In this document: positions 21,487 to 29,495 of the stretch, one piece after another
How positions within the stretch are numbered: the first letter of the stretch is position 1
Layout: every line of letters starts with the position of its first letter
Assembly (NCBI RefSeq): GCF_009674565.1
Contig: NZ_WKJL01000007.1
Span: forward strand, 1 to 64,000
Reading direction: 5' to 3'
DNA: 64,000 nucleotides
Source: Duganella aquatilis
GTDB taxonomy: Bacteria; Pseudomonadota; Gammaproteobacteria; Burkholderiales; Burkholderiaceae_D
Translations under genes and position numbers: made by a program
Notes under the pieces: generated by a model
Database searches by the model: none
The model's input: only the letters and a program-made list of their open reading frames with translations
Told to the model about the DNA's origin: nothing

Positions 21487-22156
21487 CAAAAAAATGTCTC
21501 TCGATGAATTGATGGAGGTAAGCAATAACCTCCACACGAAATCACCAGCGGAATTGCTAGCCATTCAAGAGGAACTTTTTGCCTCACTTCCCCCTGAAGT
21601 ACGGGAAGCATTCGCCAAAATGAAAACTGAGGCCGACGCTCGCCCACCGAGGCCCACCCTGACAGAGATTTCCGCCGAAGCGTTAAGCGTGCTGAGCGGT
21701 GAAGACCTGGACTTAGCTGTTTACGAGTATGTAGAACGCCAGCTTTCAAATTCCACAGACCGGCTAGCTGCGCTGCGCTTACTGCCTCGTGGACTACAGC
21801 TTTTTTACCTGTCGTTTATTGTTGAAGTAGAAGTCATGAACGGTGGACTTCATCAATTCTTTTGGAACCTGTCTTTCGACATGGCAGAGTTAATTGTCCC
21901 AGCACTTCGCGAACTTCAAGCCAGAGAAGCTGCTGACATATTTGAACAAGCAGTTATCGTCGCTGTTGAGGAGAGTCCCACATACCGGGAACGCAAGAAG
22001 GGGGACGGGTTTGCCGCGTACGCTGAATCAAATGCCAAGAGTGAACTTTCAAAATTCAATGATGAATTTTGTTCTTGTGCGGAGAAATTCAGAACATTGC
22101 GAGCCACATTCCTTCAATCCCACGAAGAGCAATTTCTTTCGCCGGGTTCAACCTGA
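21479..22156 (+). CDS. DUF4375/DMP19-like protein
   Basis: 225 aa from the ATG at 21479; a TTG at 21470 is in frame but sits only 3 bp from the GGAG ribosome site. The central segment YLSFIVEVEVMNGGLHQFFWNLS matches the NGGxxQFFxN core of DUF4375 (DMP19 family), followed by helices AELIVPALRELQAREAADIFEQAV. Members of this family are often small cytoplasmic proteins in accessory regions; no enzymatic role is known to me. Base composition is visibly lower in GC than the preceding genes, hinting at acquisition. Confidence 0.72.
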   Translation: MANKKMSLDELMEVSNNLHTKSPAELLAIQEELFASLPPEVREAFAKMKTEADARPPRPTLTEISAEALSVLSGEDLDLAVYEYVERQLSNSTDRLAALRLLPRGLQLFYLSFIVEVEVMNGGLHQFFWNLSFDMAELIVPALRELQAREAADIFEQAVIVAVEESPTYRERKKGDGFAAYAESNAKSELSKFNDEFCSCAEKFRTLRATFLQSHEEQFLSPGST

Positions 22157-22334
22157 ATTTTCACTCTGTTGAATCTGCAGACCAAAGTCACCCTTAGCAT
22201 CCAAACACATTCATCACACAATGTTCAATTGGTTATACCAGCGGCATGAAGACCTGTTGCTCGCCTACGACATAGAAATTATGCGTCAGACCTTTGCCCA
22301 GGCGTAGGCGGCATCGGCCGCCTATTCTTTGCCG

Positions 22335-22571
22335 TCACGGGAAGGTCAAGTCCATACCGAGCGTCCTGATCAGGACGTAGGTGACGATTCCCAGGCCCAG
22401 CAGCGACAGCACGAAGATTGCGGCGATCTTGCCGCTCGCGCGCAGCACTGCGCGCCGCTCCGCCACCCTCCCCTTCCGCCCTTGATCGTAATGCCACTTG
22501 ATGGCGTAGAACATGCCCGTGCCAAGCACGAGAGCCTTGAATGCAACGAAGACTATAGGGATCCAATCCAT
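22335..22571 (-). CDS. Small two-helix membrane protein, unknown
   Basis: 78 aa with two hydrophobic segments (about 3-25 and 48-70) and a strongly basic loop between them (QGRKGRVAERRAVLRASGK). It fits an inner-membrane hairpin. No family recognised. It is alone on the minus strand, divergent from the MocR regulator; the two starts are 86 bp apart and share the region holding the 7-bp repeats. The rest of 22157-22334 shows no gene I can support. Confidence 0.5.
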   Translation of the reverse strand: MDWIPIVFVAFKALVLGTGMFYAIKWHYDQGRKGRVAERRAVLRASGKIAAIFVLSLLGLGIVTYVLIRTLGMDLTFP

Positions 22572-22612
22572 GATTTTGTGTTTTCCAGTCTATTTAAGGA
22601 GTTGCTGCACGT

Positions 22613-22680
22613 TGTATGGCATACTACTTAAAAGCAATTTCCATACATTGAGACAAAATGTCCCAGTTAAAAACCATACA
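22613..22680. promoter_or_regulatory. Candidate MocR operators: three copies of CCATACA
   Basis: The 7-mer CCATACA occurs at 22641-22647 and 22674-22680, and inverted (TGTATGG) at 22613-22619. The first copy is also part of a local palindrome GTATG-G-CATAC at 22614-22624. They flank the MocR start at 22658, and the two direct copies are 33 bp apart (about three helical turns). MocR regulators commonly bind direct and inverted repeats at their own promoters. Confidence 0.5.
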
Positions 22681-24058
22681 AGACGAAAATTTGCCAACCT
22701 GGCTGCCACGCTTGGCCCTACACGGCGGGCCACGTTTTTTGCAGATTGCGGACGCGCTGCAGGCGGCGATGGCAGCCGGATCGCTGCAACCAGGCGACCG
22801 TCTGCCTCCGCAGCGCCAGCTGGCGGCACAGCTGGACGTCGACCTGACGACGATCACGCGCGCATACGACGAAGCCAGGCGCCGCAACTTGCTGGAGGGC
22901 CGCGGTGCGCGCGGCACGTACGTGGCGGCGCCGAAAGTCGAATTGACCTCAATCCTCGACCTGAGCATGAATACCCCGCCGCCGCCGGATGGCGTCGACT
23001 TCGACGATATGTTGAAGCAAGGTTTGTCCCAAGTCCTGATGCGGGCAGACAGTGAATTGCTGATGACTTACCACCTGGCCGGCGGCAGCGACTCCGACCG
23101 CAAGGCGGGCGCCAAGTGGCTCGAACCGATGTTCGGACGTCTGGATGCGCGACAAGTGCTTGTCTGTCCGGGTGCGCAAGCGGCGATCGCCGCCCTGATC
23201 CTGGCGCTGACGGCGCCTGGCGACGTGATCCTGGCGGAGCCAACGACTTATCCCGGCTTGCGTTCCGCGGCCACCCAATTCGGCCGCCACATCATTCCGG
23301 TGGAAGCGGACCAGCACGGGATGCTGCCGGAGATGCTTGAGAAGGCATGCCGCCAACACCAGCCCGGACTGGTCTTCCTCAACCCGACCTTGCAGAACCC
23401 GACCGCCATCACCATGCCGGAACGCCGGCGCAAGGAGCTTGCCGGCATCGCGCAGCGCTGCAATGTACGCATCGTCGAGGACGATCCCTACTGGCTGCTC
23501 GCCGAAGCGCCGCCGCCACCGATTGCCACGTTGGCCCCGGAACAGGTGTACTACATCTCCACCCTGTCGAAATGCCTGACGCCCGGCCTGCGTGTCGCCT
23601 TCGTGCTGATACGCGACCCGCACGAGCGCGAACGCTTCCTGGTCGCGCTCAGATCCTTTGCGCTGATGGTCGCTCCGCTAACGGCCGCACTGGCTACGCA
23701 GTGGATACTCGACGGTTCGGCCGACGGATTGATGGAAGGCGTACGCAAGGAGGCGCGCCTGCGCCACCGCATGGCGCGGGACATTCTGGCGGGACGCTAC
23801 AGCGGCGCCGGCGACGGCCTGCATGTATGGCTGGAATTGCCGGCGTATTGGAACTCCGCGCAGCTTGCGCGTGCCGCCGACAGCGAGGGGATCGCTGTCA
23901 CGCCGGCGGAGGCCTTCGCAACCGGCAACGTATCCGTGAATGCCATCCGGATCTCCTTGGGAAGCATCAAGGACCGTGGACGCTTGCAGGCAGGTCTTCA
24001 ACGGCTGTCTCATCTGCTTGCGCGGCGGCCCGAGGCGTTCAGCGCTGCCGTGGTTTAA
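22658..24058 (+). CDS. MocR/PdxR-type GntR regulator with aminotransferase-like domain
   Basis: 466 aa. Residues about 22-90 form a GntR winged helix (FLQIADALQAAMAAGSLQPGDRLPPQRQLAAQLDVDLTTITRAYDE). The remainder is a fold-type I PLP domain with the NPTLQNPT loop, the EDDPYW aspartate and the PLP-binding lysine in STLSKCLTPGLR. Such proteins usually sense PLP or an amino compound and regulate a neighbouring gene. The only divergent neighbour is the 78-aa membrane protein gene, which may be its target. It ends 7 bp from the convergent giant kinase gene. Confidence 0.9.
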   Translation: MSQLKTIQDENLPTWLPRLALHGGPRFLQIADALQAAMAAGSLQPGDRLPPQRQLAAQLDVDLTTITRAYDEARRRNLLEGRGARGTYVAAPKVELTSILDLSMNTPPPPDGVDFDDMLKQGLSQVLMRADSELLMTYHLAGGSDSDRKAGAKWLEPMFGRLDARQVLVCPGAQAAIAALILALTAPGDVILAEPTTYPGLRSAATQFGRHIIPVEADQHGMLPEMLEKACRQHQPGLVFLNPTLQNPTAITMPERRRKELAGIAQRCNVRIVEDDPYWLLAEAPPPPIATLAPEQVYYISTLSKCLTPGLRVAFVLIRDPHERERFLVALRSFALMVAPLTAALATQWILDGSADGLMEGVRKEARLRHRMARDILAGRYSGAGDGLHVWLELPAYWNSAQLARAADSEGIAVTPAEAFATGNVSVNAIRISLGSIKDRGRLQAGLQRLSHLLARRPEAFSAAVV

Positions 24059-24065
24059 CTCATCC

Positions 24066-27023
24066 TTACATATCGGCGACATAGCACAGCTCGCCCGGCA
24101 CCTTGATGGCGACCACGGTGCCTTTGCCAGGAGCGCTGCCAACCTCCAGCACCGTTCCCACCCGCTTGGCGCGTTCATGCATGCCGACCATGCCAAAATG
24201 GCGCTCATCCATACGGCGACGCAATTGGGCGTCGTCGATTCCGCAACCGTCATCGGCAATACTCAGCGCCAATCCGTCGCGCAGGTATTCGAGCTTCGCC
24301 GTGATCTGGCTGGCGGCCGCATGCCGGAACGCGTTGCCCAGCGCTTCCTGCGCAATGGCACACAGCTCCTCCTGCACCGGCGGCGCCAGCCGACGCGGCA
24401 GGCCGACGGATACCAGGTTGAACGTAACGCCTTCGTGCAATGCGGCCATCGCGTTGCCGCATCCTTCGATTTGTTCGCGGAGATCGCGACCGCTACGAAG
24501 TTGCTCCACTTGATCGCGGCCTTCGTTAATCGCCTGCTCCGCCTGTGTAAGAATCGATTCAAGCTTGATGCGAGGCTCGCTGTCCTCGGGCAGCTTGGTC
24601 AGCACCGTGTATACGCGCAGGATCAGCGCCTGTACACTTTGCAGGAAGGTATCGTGCAAGGTGCGGGCGATGCGTACGCGCTCGTCCATGCGTACTTCCA
24701 GCTGCCGCGCGATAGCCGCTGTCGCCTTGCTCAGGCGATACCGGTACACGCCATATACCGCCAGCATCGCGGCAAGCACGCACGCCAGTTGGAACCACCA
24801 GGTTTGCACGATGGTGGGCGCGATCTCCAGCTGCAGTGGAGCCACTGCCGTGCCGGCCAAGCCATCCTCGTTGACGGCGCGCAGGCTAAACGTGTAACGG
24901 CCCGGTCCCACATTGGTGTAATAGGCGGCGCGACGGCTGCCGGCGTCCTGCCATTGCGGATCGACACCGTCGAGCTTGTACTGGAAGCGCATGCCTTCCG
25001 GCTTGCGCAGGCCCGGCGCCGTATATTGGATGTTGAAGCTGCGCGTGTCCGGCGGCAGGCGCAAGGGCGATGTTGCCGGATAAGAGCGGTTGTCGACATT
25101 CACGCGCAGCAGTTGCGCCACCGGTTTGACGGGATTGGGCCGCAGCTTGGCCGTATCAAGCCGCACCAGGCCGCCACTGCCGCGCAGCCACAGCACGCCG
25201 CCGCCCATGTCGTACACGGACGGCTGACGATTGTCCAGGGTGGCCTGGCCCGGATAGCCTTCCTGCGAGTCGAACAGTTCGTATATCAGCGGAATCGCGG
25301 GCTGGCGCACCGACGCGTCCCAGTCTTCGCGGCGGATGTGGACCAGGCCGCGCGCGCCATTCAACCAGCGGTCGCCATCGGCCGTCACCGCCATGCCGCT
25401 GACGTTGCGCAGGGCCTCCACGCCGGCCGATCCAAGGGCGACGAACTTGTTGTCGCGCAGGACCGCAATACCGCGCTCGCCCGCCGCCACCAGTTGCGGA
25501 CCGGGAAAGATGCCCGACTCCTGTCCCACCAGCGCAATATCGTAAGGGGTGAGCTTGCCGTTGTCGAACAACTTCAGGCTGCCGTCGTTATTGCTGAGCC
25601 ACATCTGGCCGGGACCGCCCGGCGCCAGCATATAAATGCGCGGGGGGATGTTGAACTCCTTGCGATCGCGCCATCGGCCATCCATCCATGCCATCAGGCC
25701 GGCCTGCATGGAGATCACCCATAATACCTTGCCGTCGTCGAACATGCCTACCACGCTGATATCGGCCGGTTTGCCGTCCCGTTCGGGGAATGCAATGCGG
25801 CTGGACTGGCCCTGGTAGATGCGCTCGATATAGCGGTTGCCTGCGATCAGGATCGCACCGTCGCGATCCGTCGCGACCGAGGTGCCCGAGCGTTGCGGGT
25901 CGCGGACGGCGATGCCGTCGGCGCCGATGGTCCAGATACTGTGCATCTGCCCGTCGGCCACCCATAGCTTGCCCGCATTATCGCTGGCGGCATTGAGCTC
26001 GCCGGCGACGCCAACCATATGCGCTGGGATCAGCTTGTTTTCGCGAAAACGATCGATGCCTGACTTGGTGAAAATCCAGACATTCCCTTCCCGGTCTTCC
26101 AGCACGCCACGCGTGCCCAGGTCACTCAGTTGCCAGGACTGGTCGAGACGATCCGTGGCCTCGTGCTCTGGATCGAGCGCCCCGCTGCGCTGGTCGCCGG
26201 CGCGGGCCATTCGGCAAATGCCGCGCGGGCAAAGTGGCACCCAGAGATTGCCATCGCGGTCGAATTGCCCGGCGCTGCGCGCCGAGCCCTGGTTAAATGA
26301 GGGCAGCCGCTGCGCATGCTGTCCGAGCGGCGGCATCGGCACCAGTCGCACGCGGTCGTCATTACCATTGATCCACAAACGTCCATCGGGCGATTGCAGC
26401 AAGCCGCCTTGCATACCCTCGCCCTCCACCCGCACCAGTTTGTCCGTGGCACGGTCATGGCGGTACAGCGCCTGCCTGTTGGAAATCCACAAGCGACCGT
26501 ATTGATCCACCACCAGGCTCTGGGTGGATTCCGCCCATTCGGCACCGCTGGCCATCACCTGCCATCGGCCTTGGGCATACCGGTACAGCCCGTTCAGGTT
26601 AATGGCCCAGATCGCCCCATCGCGGTCCAGCGTCATGGCGCGGAATGTTCCCAGCTGATTGGGGAGAGGCGGCAATTGGGTGCTGCTGCCGTCCGCATGC
26701 AGAACCATCAGGCCGTCCGGCACAAAGCTGATCAGCAGATCGCCATTATCGGCCGCGTGCAGTTTATAAACGCGGCTGCCCTTGAGCGGATAGCGTTCAA
26801 ACGTCATGCCGTCAAACCGATATAGCCCGCCGCGCGTGCCCAGCCACAGCCAACCGTCCGGGGTTTGCGCCATGCTCGTGATATCGGACGGTACGCCTTC
26901 CTTCTGCGTCCAGCTGGCGTGATTGAGCTGTTCGAGCCGGAGATCTGGATTGAGCGCATGCGCACATGGCCACCACAGCAGTGAAAGCAAGCCGACCGCC
27001 AATGGCCAGTGGGATAGACGCAT
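24066..27023 (-). CDS. Large sensor histidine kinase with periplasmic beta-propeller (Reg_prop/Y_Y_Y/HisKA_3)
   Basis: About 985 aa from the ATG at 27023, chosen because AGGA lies 6 nt upstream and a signal peptide follows directly (MRLSHWPLAVGLLSLLWWPCAHA). The frame extends to 27107 without such support. Residues about 30-650 contain repeated two-component propeller blades (PDGWLWLGTRGGLYRFDG, DQYGRLWISNRQALYRHD, and others). A Y_Y_Y domain follows (about 660-735), then a membrane helix near 750. HisKA_3 has its His in RIARTLHDTFLQSVQALIL, and an HATPase follows (DDGCGI). It likely senses an extracellular polymer or small ligand. A LuxR-type response regulator partner is expected but none is adjacent. 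Confidence 0.92.
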   Translation of the reverse strand: MRLSHWPLAVGLLSLLWWPCAHALNPDLRLEQLNHASWTQKEGVPSDITSMAQTPDGWLWLGTRGGLYRFDGMTFERYPLKGSRVYKLHAADNGDLLISFVPDGLMVLHADGSSTQLPPLPNQLGTFRAMTLDRDGAIWAINLNGLYRYAQGRWQVMASGAEWAESTQSLVVDQYGRLWISNRQALYRHDRATDKLVRVEGEGMQGGLLQSPDGRLWINGNDDRVRLVPMPPLGQHAQRLPSFNQGSARSAGQFDRDGNLWVPLCPRGICRMARAGDQRSGALDPEHEATDRLDQSWQLSDLGTRGVLEDREGNVWIFTKSGIDRFRENKLIPAHMVGVAGELNAASDNAGKLWVADGQMHSIWTIGADGIAVRDPQRSGTSVATDRDGAILIAGNRYIERIYQGQSSRIAFPERDGKPADISVVGMFDDGKVLWVISMQAGLMAWMDGRWRDRKEFNIPPRIYMLAPGGPGQMWLSNNDGSLKLFDNGKLTPYDIALVGQESGIFPGPQLVAAGERGIAVLRDNKFVALGSAGVEALRNVSGMAVTADGDRWLNGARGLVHIRREDWDASVRQPAIPLIYELFDSQEGYPGQATLDNRQPSVYDMGGGVLWLRGSGGLVRLDTAKLRPNPVKPVAQLLRVNVDNRSYPATSPLRLPPDTRSFNIQYTAPGLRKPEGMRFQYKLDGVDPQWQDAGSRRAAYYTNVGPGRYTFSLRAVNEDGLAGTAVAPLQLEIAPTIVQTWWFQLACVLAAMLAVYGVYRYRLSKATAAIARQLEVRMDERVRIARTLHDTFLQSVQALILRVYTVLTKLPEDSEPRIKLESILTQAEQAINEGRDQVEQLRSGRDLREQIEGCGNAMAALHEGVTFNLVSVGLPRRLAPPVQEELCAIAQEALGNAFRHAAASQITAKLEYLRDGLALSIADDGCGIDDAQLRRRMDERHFGMVGMHERAKRVGTVLEVGSAPGKGTVVAIKVPGELCYVADM

Positions 27024-27181
27024 GAACATTCCTAATCGCAAACCCACGAGTTTAGATTGTCCACAACAATCGCACATGCCTCGATATGGTAAGTGACTGC
27101 AAAACAACAGCGATTCCAGGTGACAATGCGTGAGTCTTGTGCGTGAGCAAGGTGCTATTCTTGCCGCAGTCGACGACAGTC

Positions 27182-27195
27182 GGCCAAGCGCAGCC
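27182..27195 (+). repeat. Array motif copy 1 (GGCCAANAGCNGCC type)
   Basis: GGCCAAGCGCAGCC, preceded by C. It matches the shared motif at all fixed positions except the A before GC. It lies 39 bp before the ATG at 27235, the first gene of the small-gene array. The rest of 27024-27234, between two divergent genes, shows nothing else I can name. Confidence 0.6.
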
Positions 27196-27234
27196 TTTCG
27201 ATTGCACTAAAACTTTACGAAATCAGAAAGTCTA

Positions 27235-27936
27235 ATGCCCGATACATCGCTTACTCTTGATGAGGCTAATTTGCTAATTCGGCCGCTCGTTCATATGGCT
27301 ATTTCGTTGCCTTGGAAAGGACGTGGTTCGGCCATTTTTTTGGAGCTTGGCAACCTAGCTTCGCTTGAGCGCCCCCGACAGCGGCATCAGAATGGCGAAG
27401 CTACGATTTATATTGGATGGGATTGGCGGGTCGAAGCGGGTTCACGAGTACTTTATGGAAGCTCAAATAGTCAGCCCGAAATTAATGACGGGATCGATGC
27501 GCTTGTTGGCATCACAATTCAAAATATTACAATCCAAGGTTCCGTCCCCGAACTTTCAATAGAGTTCTCGAACGGCGCACGTTTGATGTCAGCCGCGATG
27601 TGTACAGACACTTCTGAATGGAGTATTCGATTGCCAGGCGCGGTATGGATTTCTTGCGTTGATGGGATAGTGTACGTGGGCGACGGCGTTGCGACGGGCC
27701 TGGCACCTGAGGATCAAGCAGTCTTTGAGCATGCCCGCATTACTGCGAAGCGTTGGGGCGTAGCCGTTGGAAGCGGGCAAAAAGGACGGTGTGATAGTTG
27801 CACCTACATGATACGCCTTGACGGCAATGCCGATTTTCTTGACTACGGAGTATGCACGTCGGTAGAAAGTCCTTTTGATGGTCGAGTCGTAAATATGGCC
27901 AGTGGCTGTGCATCTTTTGCTTTGCATGAAAACTGA
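27235..27936 (+). CDS. Protein with DUF3027-like C-terminal Cys motif, unknown function
   Basis: 233 aa. The N-terminal 160 residues are beta-rich with no recognised family (for example ATIYIGWDWRVEAGSRVLYGSSNS followed by NDGIDALVGITIQNITI). The C-terminus reads CDSCTYMIRL, then YGVCTSVESPFDGRVVN, then SGC, with two CxxC-like pairs and a SPxDGRVV box. This closely resembles the C-terminal pattern of DUF3027 proteins (GVCANE-SP-DGRVV-GCG) and may bind a metal. The ribosome site is poor. GC content is well below the flanking core genes. The gene opens an array of small orphan genes. Confidence 0.65.
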   Translation: MPDTSLTLDEANLLIRPLVHMAISLPWKGRGSAIFLELGNLASLERPRQRHQNGEATIYIGWDWRVEAGSRVLYGSSNSQPEINDGIDALVGITIQNITIQGSVPELSIEFSNGARLMSAAMCTDTSEWSIRLPGAVWISCVDGIVYVGDGVATGLAPEDQAVFEHARITAKRWGVAVGSGQKGRCDSCTYMIRLDGNADFLDYGVCTSVESPFDGRVVNMASGCASFALHEN

Positions 27937-27947
27937 CTTCTGTTACC

Positions 27948-27961
27948 GGCCAAGAGCTGCC
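27948..27961 (+). repeat. Array motif copy 2
   Basis: GGCCAAGAGCTGCC, preceded by TTACC. It sits 11 bp after the stop of the 233-aa gene and 25 bp before the next ATG. Confidence 0.65.
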
Positions 27962-27986
27962 GCCCAACACATTAAACCAAGAGCGT

Positions 27987-28169
27987 ATGAATAACTATCA
28001 TTGGCTAATTCCTTTAATTGCTTGCGCAACCGTTATCGGCCTGCGATGGTATCGCGCTGGTGACGGAAACGAAACGATTTACCACATCAGAAAAAAATAT
28101 TGGTATGCAGGCCTAGAGGCAATCATTCTTGCCGCTGCTATCGTCATGGCACTCAAAGCAACTAGCTGA
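27987..28169 (+). CDS. Small two-helix membrane protein, unknown
   Basis: 60 aa. Two hydrophobic stretches (about 6-20 and 41-57) are separated by a polar, basic loop (RWYRAGDGNETIYHIRKKYWY). It has no family I recognise. It is the second member of the motif-delimited array and has the same low GC content. A weak purine-rich stretch (AAGAG) precedes the ATG. Confidence 0.5.
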   Translation: MNNYHWLIPLIACATVIGLRWYRAGDGNETIYHIRKKYWYAGLEAIILAAAIVMALKATS

Positions 28170-28186
28170 CATGGCTGCCCGGTACC

Positions 28187-28200
28187 GGCCAAAAGCGGCC
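28187..28200 (+). repeat. Array motif copy 3
   Basis: GGCCAAAAGCGGCC, preceded by GTACC as in copy 2 (TTACC). GGCC at both ends can pair to form a small hairpin. It is 17 bp after the preceding stop and 35 bp before the next ATG. Confidence 0.65.
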
Positions 28201-28235
28201 AAACACAACATACTAGAGACAGAATAGGATGACCG

Positions 28236-28439
28236 ATGTCGAATTCGAACTGGCAAAGTCGAGGAAAGACTGTGTCGCAATTCATAAAGGAATTGCAAAC
28301 CTTCGAAAATCAAGAAATGGAAGTTCGCATATCTGATGATGGTGAGACCTCTGTTCCTATCTTGTTGGTCGGTAAGGTCAAAGGGCGATTCGCGATGCTG
28401 GAGAATTGTGAGGAAACGCCCAGTGTACTTAGCCACTGA
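28236..28439 (+). CDS. Small conserved-looking hypothetical protein
   Basis: 67 aa from the ATG at 28236. A GTG at 28272 has the better ribosome site (GAGGAAAG, 6-7 nt upstream) and would give a 55-aa protein starting near VSQFIKELQTF. That form resembles small proteins beginning TVSxFIxxL and containing a MEVRISDDG strand. The protein looks like a compact alpha/beta fold. An overlapping frame from an ATG at 28229 ends after 35 codons and is probably not used. Function unknown; third gene of the array. Confidence 0.5.
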   Translation: MSNSNWQSRGKTVSQFIKELQTFENQEMEVRISDDGETSVPILLVGKVKGRFAMLENCEETPSVLSH

Positions 28440-28459
28440 GATTGAAAAAGGCTGCGCTC

Positions 28460-28473
28460 GGCCAAAAGCAGAC
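28460..28473 (+). repeat. Array motif copy 4
   Basis: GGCCAAAAGCAGAC, one base off the shared right end (GAC for GCC). It is 20 bp after the preceding stop and 25 bp before the ATG at 28499. Confidence 0.6.
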
Positions 28474-28498
28474 CTCGAAGAAGCGGCACAGATATTTT

Positions 28499-28906
28499 AT
28501 GAAATCACGTCTACCTTACATTGCCGCACTGTTGCTCGCACAGGTCCCTACAGCTTTCGCCGGACCTGACAGCTGCATGAAATATGAGCCTAAAACGGTA
28601 GCGGTCATTGGGAAGTTACACAGAGAGACGTTCCCTGGCCGCCCCAATTTTGAGAGTGTGGCAAATGGGGATGAGGCGGAAACCGGTTTCTACTTATCAT
28701 TGGAGTCTCCTATTTGCACGGTGGGCGGTAGCGGTGCCGATCAAGTCTCCTTTGAATCGGTTCGTAAAATTCAGCTTGTACTTAACGAAAAGCAGTACGC
28801 CTTTCTTAGGCCAAAACTGGGGACGAAAGTTATACTGCAAGGGCAATTATTTTCAGCGCATACCGGTCACCATCACGCTGACGTTTTGATGCGAGTTTCT
28901 AACTAG
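28499..28906 (+). CDS. Exported DUF4431-like protein
   Basis: 135 aa from the ATG at 28499, which gives a clean signal peptide (MKSRLPYIAALLLAQVPTAFA). A TTG at 28442 is in frame, but the peptide it adds is not signal-like and covers the array motif. The mature protein has the DUF4431 pattern: CMKYEPKTVAVIGKLHRETFPG, PICTV, and a terminal LGTKVILQGQLFSAHTGHHHADVL. The two cysteines likely form a disulfide in the periplasm. Function unknown; fourth gene of the array. Confidence 0.72.
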   Translation: MKSRLPYIAALLLAQVPTAFAGPDSCMKYEPKTVAVIGKLHRETFPGRPNFESVANGDEAETGFYLSLESPICTVGGSGADQVSFESVRKIQLVLNEKQYAFLRPKLGTKVILQGQLFSAHTGHHHADVLMRVSN

Positions 28907-28920
28907 ATTAGGCAACAATC

Positions 28921-28934
28921 GGTCAATAGCGGCC
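28921..28934 (+). repeat. Array motif copy 5
   Basis: GGTCAATAGCGGCC, 14 bp after the DUF4431-like stop and 37 bp before the ATG of the last array gene. Confidence 0.6.
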
Positions 28935-28971
28935 TTACGATAAATCAACCTGCAACTTCGGGATACCCTAC

Positions 28972-29313
28972 ATGAAGTTTTTGCAAAGTGAGCGCGAGAC
29001 GCTGATAGGCTTCGTCAAGAACGCGGTGGATTATTGCGAAAATATCGAAAGTGGAAATTCAAAAGCAGCCAATTTAGCGGAAAAACGAAATAATAAAATT
29101 GTCGCGCAATTGGGTGATTTTTCTACTGATTTTCTCAAGCCGCTTTTGAGTTACCCTTCGAACTCCGTCCGTTTTGTAGCAGCCGCGCATTTAATGAAGA
29201 CCGAAGTCAGGGATGATGCTGCAAAGGTATTGCACAATTTAGCACGGTGTCCGTCAGGATTAATGGCATTGAGCGCTAGGGCAATTTTGGATATCTATAG
29301 CAATGTGTCTTAA
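28972..29313 (+). CDS. Small helical-repeat protein, DUF2019-like
   Basis: 113 aa, mostly helical. The segment LLSYPSNSVRFVAAAHLMKTEVRDDAAKVLHNLAR followed by ALSARAILDIY has the HEAT-like spacing of DUF2019 proteins, a family that includes polymorphic-toxin immunity candidates. That link is by resemblance only; no toxin gene is visible nearby. It is the last gene of the array, and the IS1182-type element begins 96 bp further on. The stretch between them holds no gene I can support. Confidence 0.6.
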   Translation: MKFLQSERETLIGFVKNAVDYCENIESGNSKAANLAEKRNNKIVAQLGDFSTDFLKPLLSYPSNSVRFVAAAHLMKTEVRDDAAKVLHNLARCPSGLMALSARAILDIYSNVS

Positions 29314-29495
29314 ATCTAAAGGATAGTATTCGCCGTTCTTATACACACTAACGGCACCTGATCGTCAACTAACTGGGTTTGATAATAGTTGCGACTGTCC
29401 GATAAGGGGCCAGACTGTGTGAAAACGCGTCCTAAATGTAAACGAGATTCTTTCTAAAGCGTTGATAGCTCATCTGACGCCATCAGGAGAGTAGG

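Noticed and set aside
28229..28336. Alternative 35-codon frame starting at 28229 before the 67-aa gene
   Set aside because: The ribosome site is too close to the ATG and the frame ends early, inside the better-supported gene.
27182..29313. Integron cassette array with attC sites
   Set aside because: No integron integrase, and the shared motif lacks the paired core sites and long imperfect palindromes of attC. The alternative of an unknown cassette system is kept as a finding.
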